A stretch of 64,000 nucleotides of DNA from the NCBI RefSeq assembly GCF_003123685.1, contig NZ_QCYJ01000033.1, positions 1 to 64,000 on the forward strand, given 5' to 3'. The notes under the pieces are model-generated. The model ran no database searches. It saw only the letters and a program-made list of their open reading frames with translations, and was not told the DNA's origin. The DNA is from Nocardia aurea (GTDB lineage: Bacteria > Actinomycetota > Actinomycetes > Mycobacteriales > Mycobacteriaceae). The translations under genes and the position numbers were made by a program. Of this stretch, positions 63,658 through 64,000 are shown piece after piece; the first letter of the stretch is position 1, and the number at the start of each line of letters is the position of its first letter.

Positions 63658-64000
63658 ATGGGTATGGGCAGGGCGGAATTGGCCGAGCATGTGATCTCCG
63701 AGATCACTGCGGGGATGACAGCACAGGGGTATTCGGTGAGCGAGCCGCTGGACAACCAGCCCTCGGCCGAGCCCGGTGTGCGAGTGCCGTCGTGGCGGAC
63801 TCTGTGGTTCACCCACGCGGAGCGGGGGATCCAGGGCAGAACTACCGCCGCGGTGAGTGCGATAGTCGCAGCTTCCCAACAGACCGGCGGAGTTCGGATC
63901 GAGGGATACGCGTATTTGCTGTCGCAGGCCCTCGAGGAAGTATTGCGGGGGGTTCCGGATACGGCGCTGGACAGCAGTTATCGGCCCGGAAACACCTATG
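63658..64000 (+). CDS. Unknown protein, truncated by the window end
   Basis: An open frame from ATG 63658 (ATG 63664 has AGAGG at ideal spacing) to the last base without stop, ~114 residues visible. MGRAELAEHVISEITAGMTA, PSWRTLWFTHAERGIQGR and IEGYAYLLSQALEEVLRGVP look coding, with high third-position GC. No domain recognised. The C-terminus lies outside the window. Confidence 0.55.
   Translation, partial: MGMGRAELAEHVISEITAGMTAQGYSVSEPLDNQPSAEPGVRVPSWRTLWFTHAERGIQGRTTAAVSAIVAASQQTGGVRIEGYAYLLSQALEEVLRGVPDTALDSSYRPGNTY

Overview
The window is high-GC DNA from a mycolic-acid actinomycete, most likely Nocardia or a close relative. Supporting families are cutinase-like hydrolases, a DUF3558 lipoprotein, an MmpS-like lipoprotein, a DUF3068 (PorA-family) protein and an MpaB/DUF2236 oxygenase. 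About 41 nt at 677-717 match the anticodon-loop-to-3' half of tRNA-Cys on the minus strand, without the 5' half. This is what an element inserting at a tRNA 3' end leaves at its distal junction. I therefore read 1-676 as chromosome and the rest as the left part of an integrative and conjugative element (ICE) that runs past the right edge. No integrase or relaxase is visible here.

Layout. 0.85-5.1 kb: small unknown genes, a frameshifted primase-polymerase and a frameshifted lipoprotein. 5.2-8.0 kb: a zinc-peptidase gene, a small overlapping partner and a pentapeptide-repeat gene, possibly a conflict or immunity cassette. 8.7-10.9 kb: remnants, a membrane protein and a frameshifted DUF3558 lipoprotein. 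10.96-15.2 kb (minus strand): a metallo-hydrolase, a primase-like replication protein and an XRE/MmyB-type regulator. 16.0-26.2 kb (plus strand): a tightly coupled cargo operon of hydrophobic peptide, cutinase, MFS exporter, membrane ORF, sensor-like protein, Baeyer-Villiger-type monooxygenase, FAD oxidoreductase, MpaB-type oxygenase and DUF3068 protein, closed by a strong hairpin. 28.0-40.0 kb: the core type IV secretion/conjugation operon (mobilization-like protein, secreted proteins, VirB2-, VirB6- and VirB4-like proteins, SCO6880 family). 40.4-50.2 kb: accessory conjugation genes, a HypX-like enzyme, a three-domain cell-wall hydrolase and a second XRE regulator. 50.3-54.0 kb and 60.8-64 kb: lone unknown genes resembling immunity genes. 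54.6-60.6 kb: a second conjugation block with a coiled-coil protein, a VirD4-like coupling protein (frameshifted) and a tandem DUF4913 protein.

The most distinctive non-coding signal is a pair of palindromes: CCCCCAATTTGGGGG-like, followed by AAACACACCCGC/GCGGGTGTGTTT-like arms. It recurs upstream of the regulator, upstream of the cargo operon and upstream of the conjugation operon. This suggests one regulator, partition or transfer protein binds all three control regions, so cargo and transfer may be co-regulated.

Many genes carry one-base frameshifts (primase-polymerase, two lipoproteins, pentapeptide protein, small membrane protein, coupling protein), and one has an in-frame amber codon. 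Either the element is decaying or the assembly has indel errors. The coupling-protein frameshift matters most, because it decides whether the element can transfer itself.
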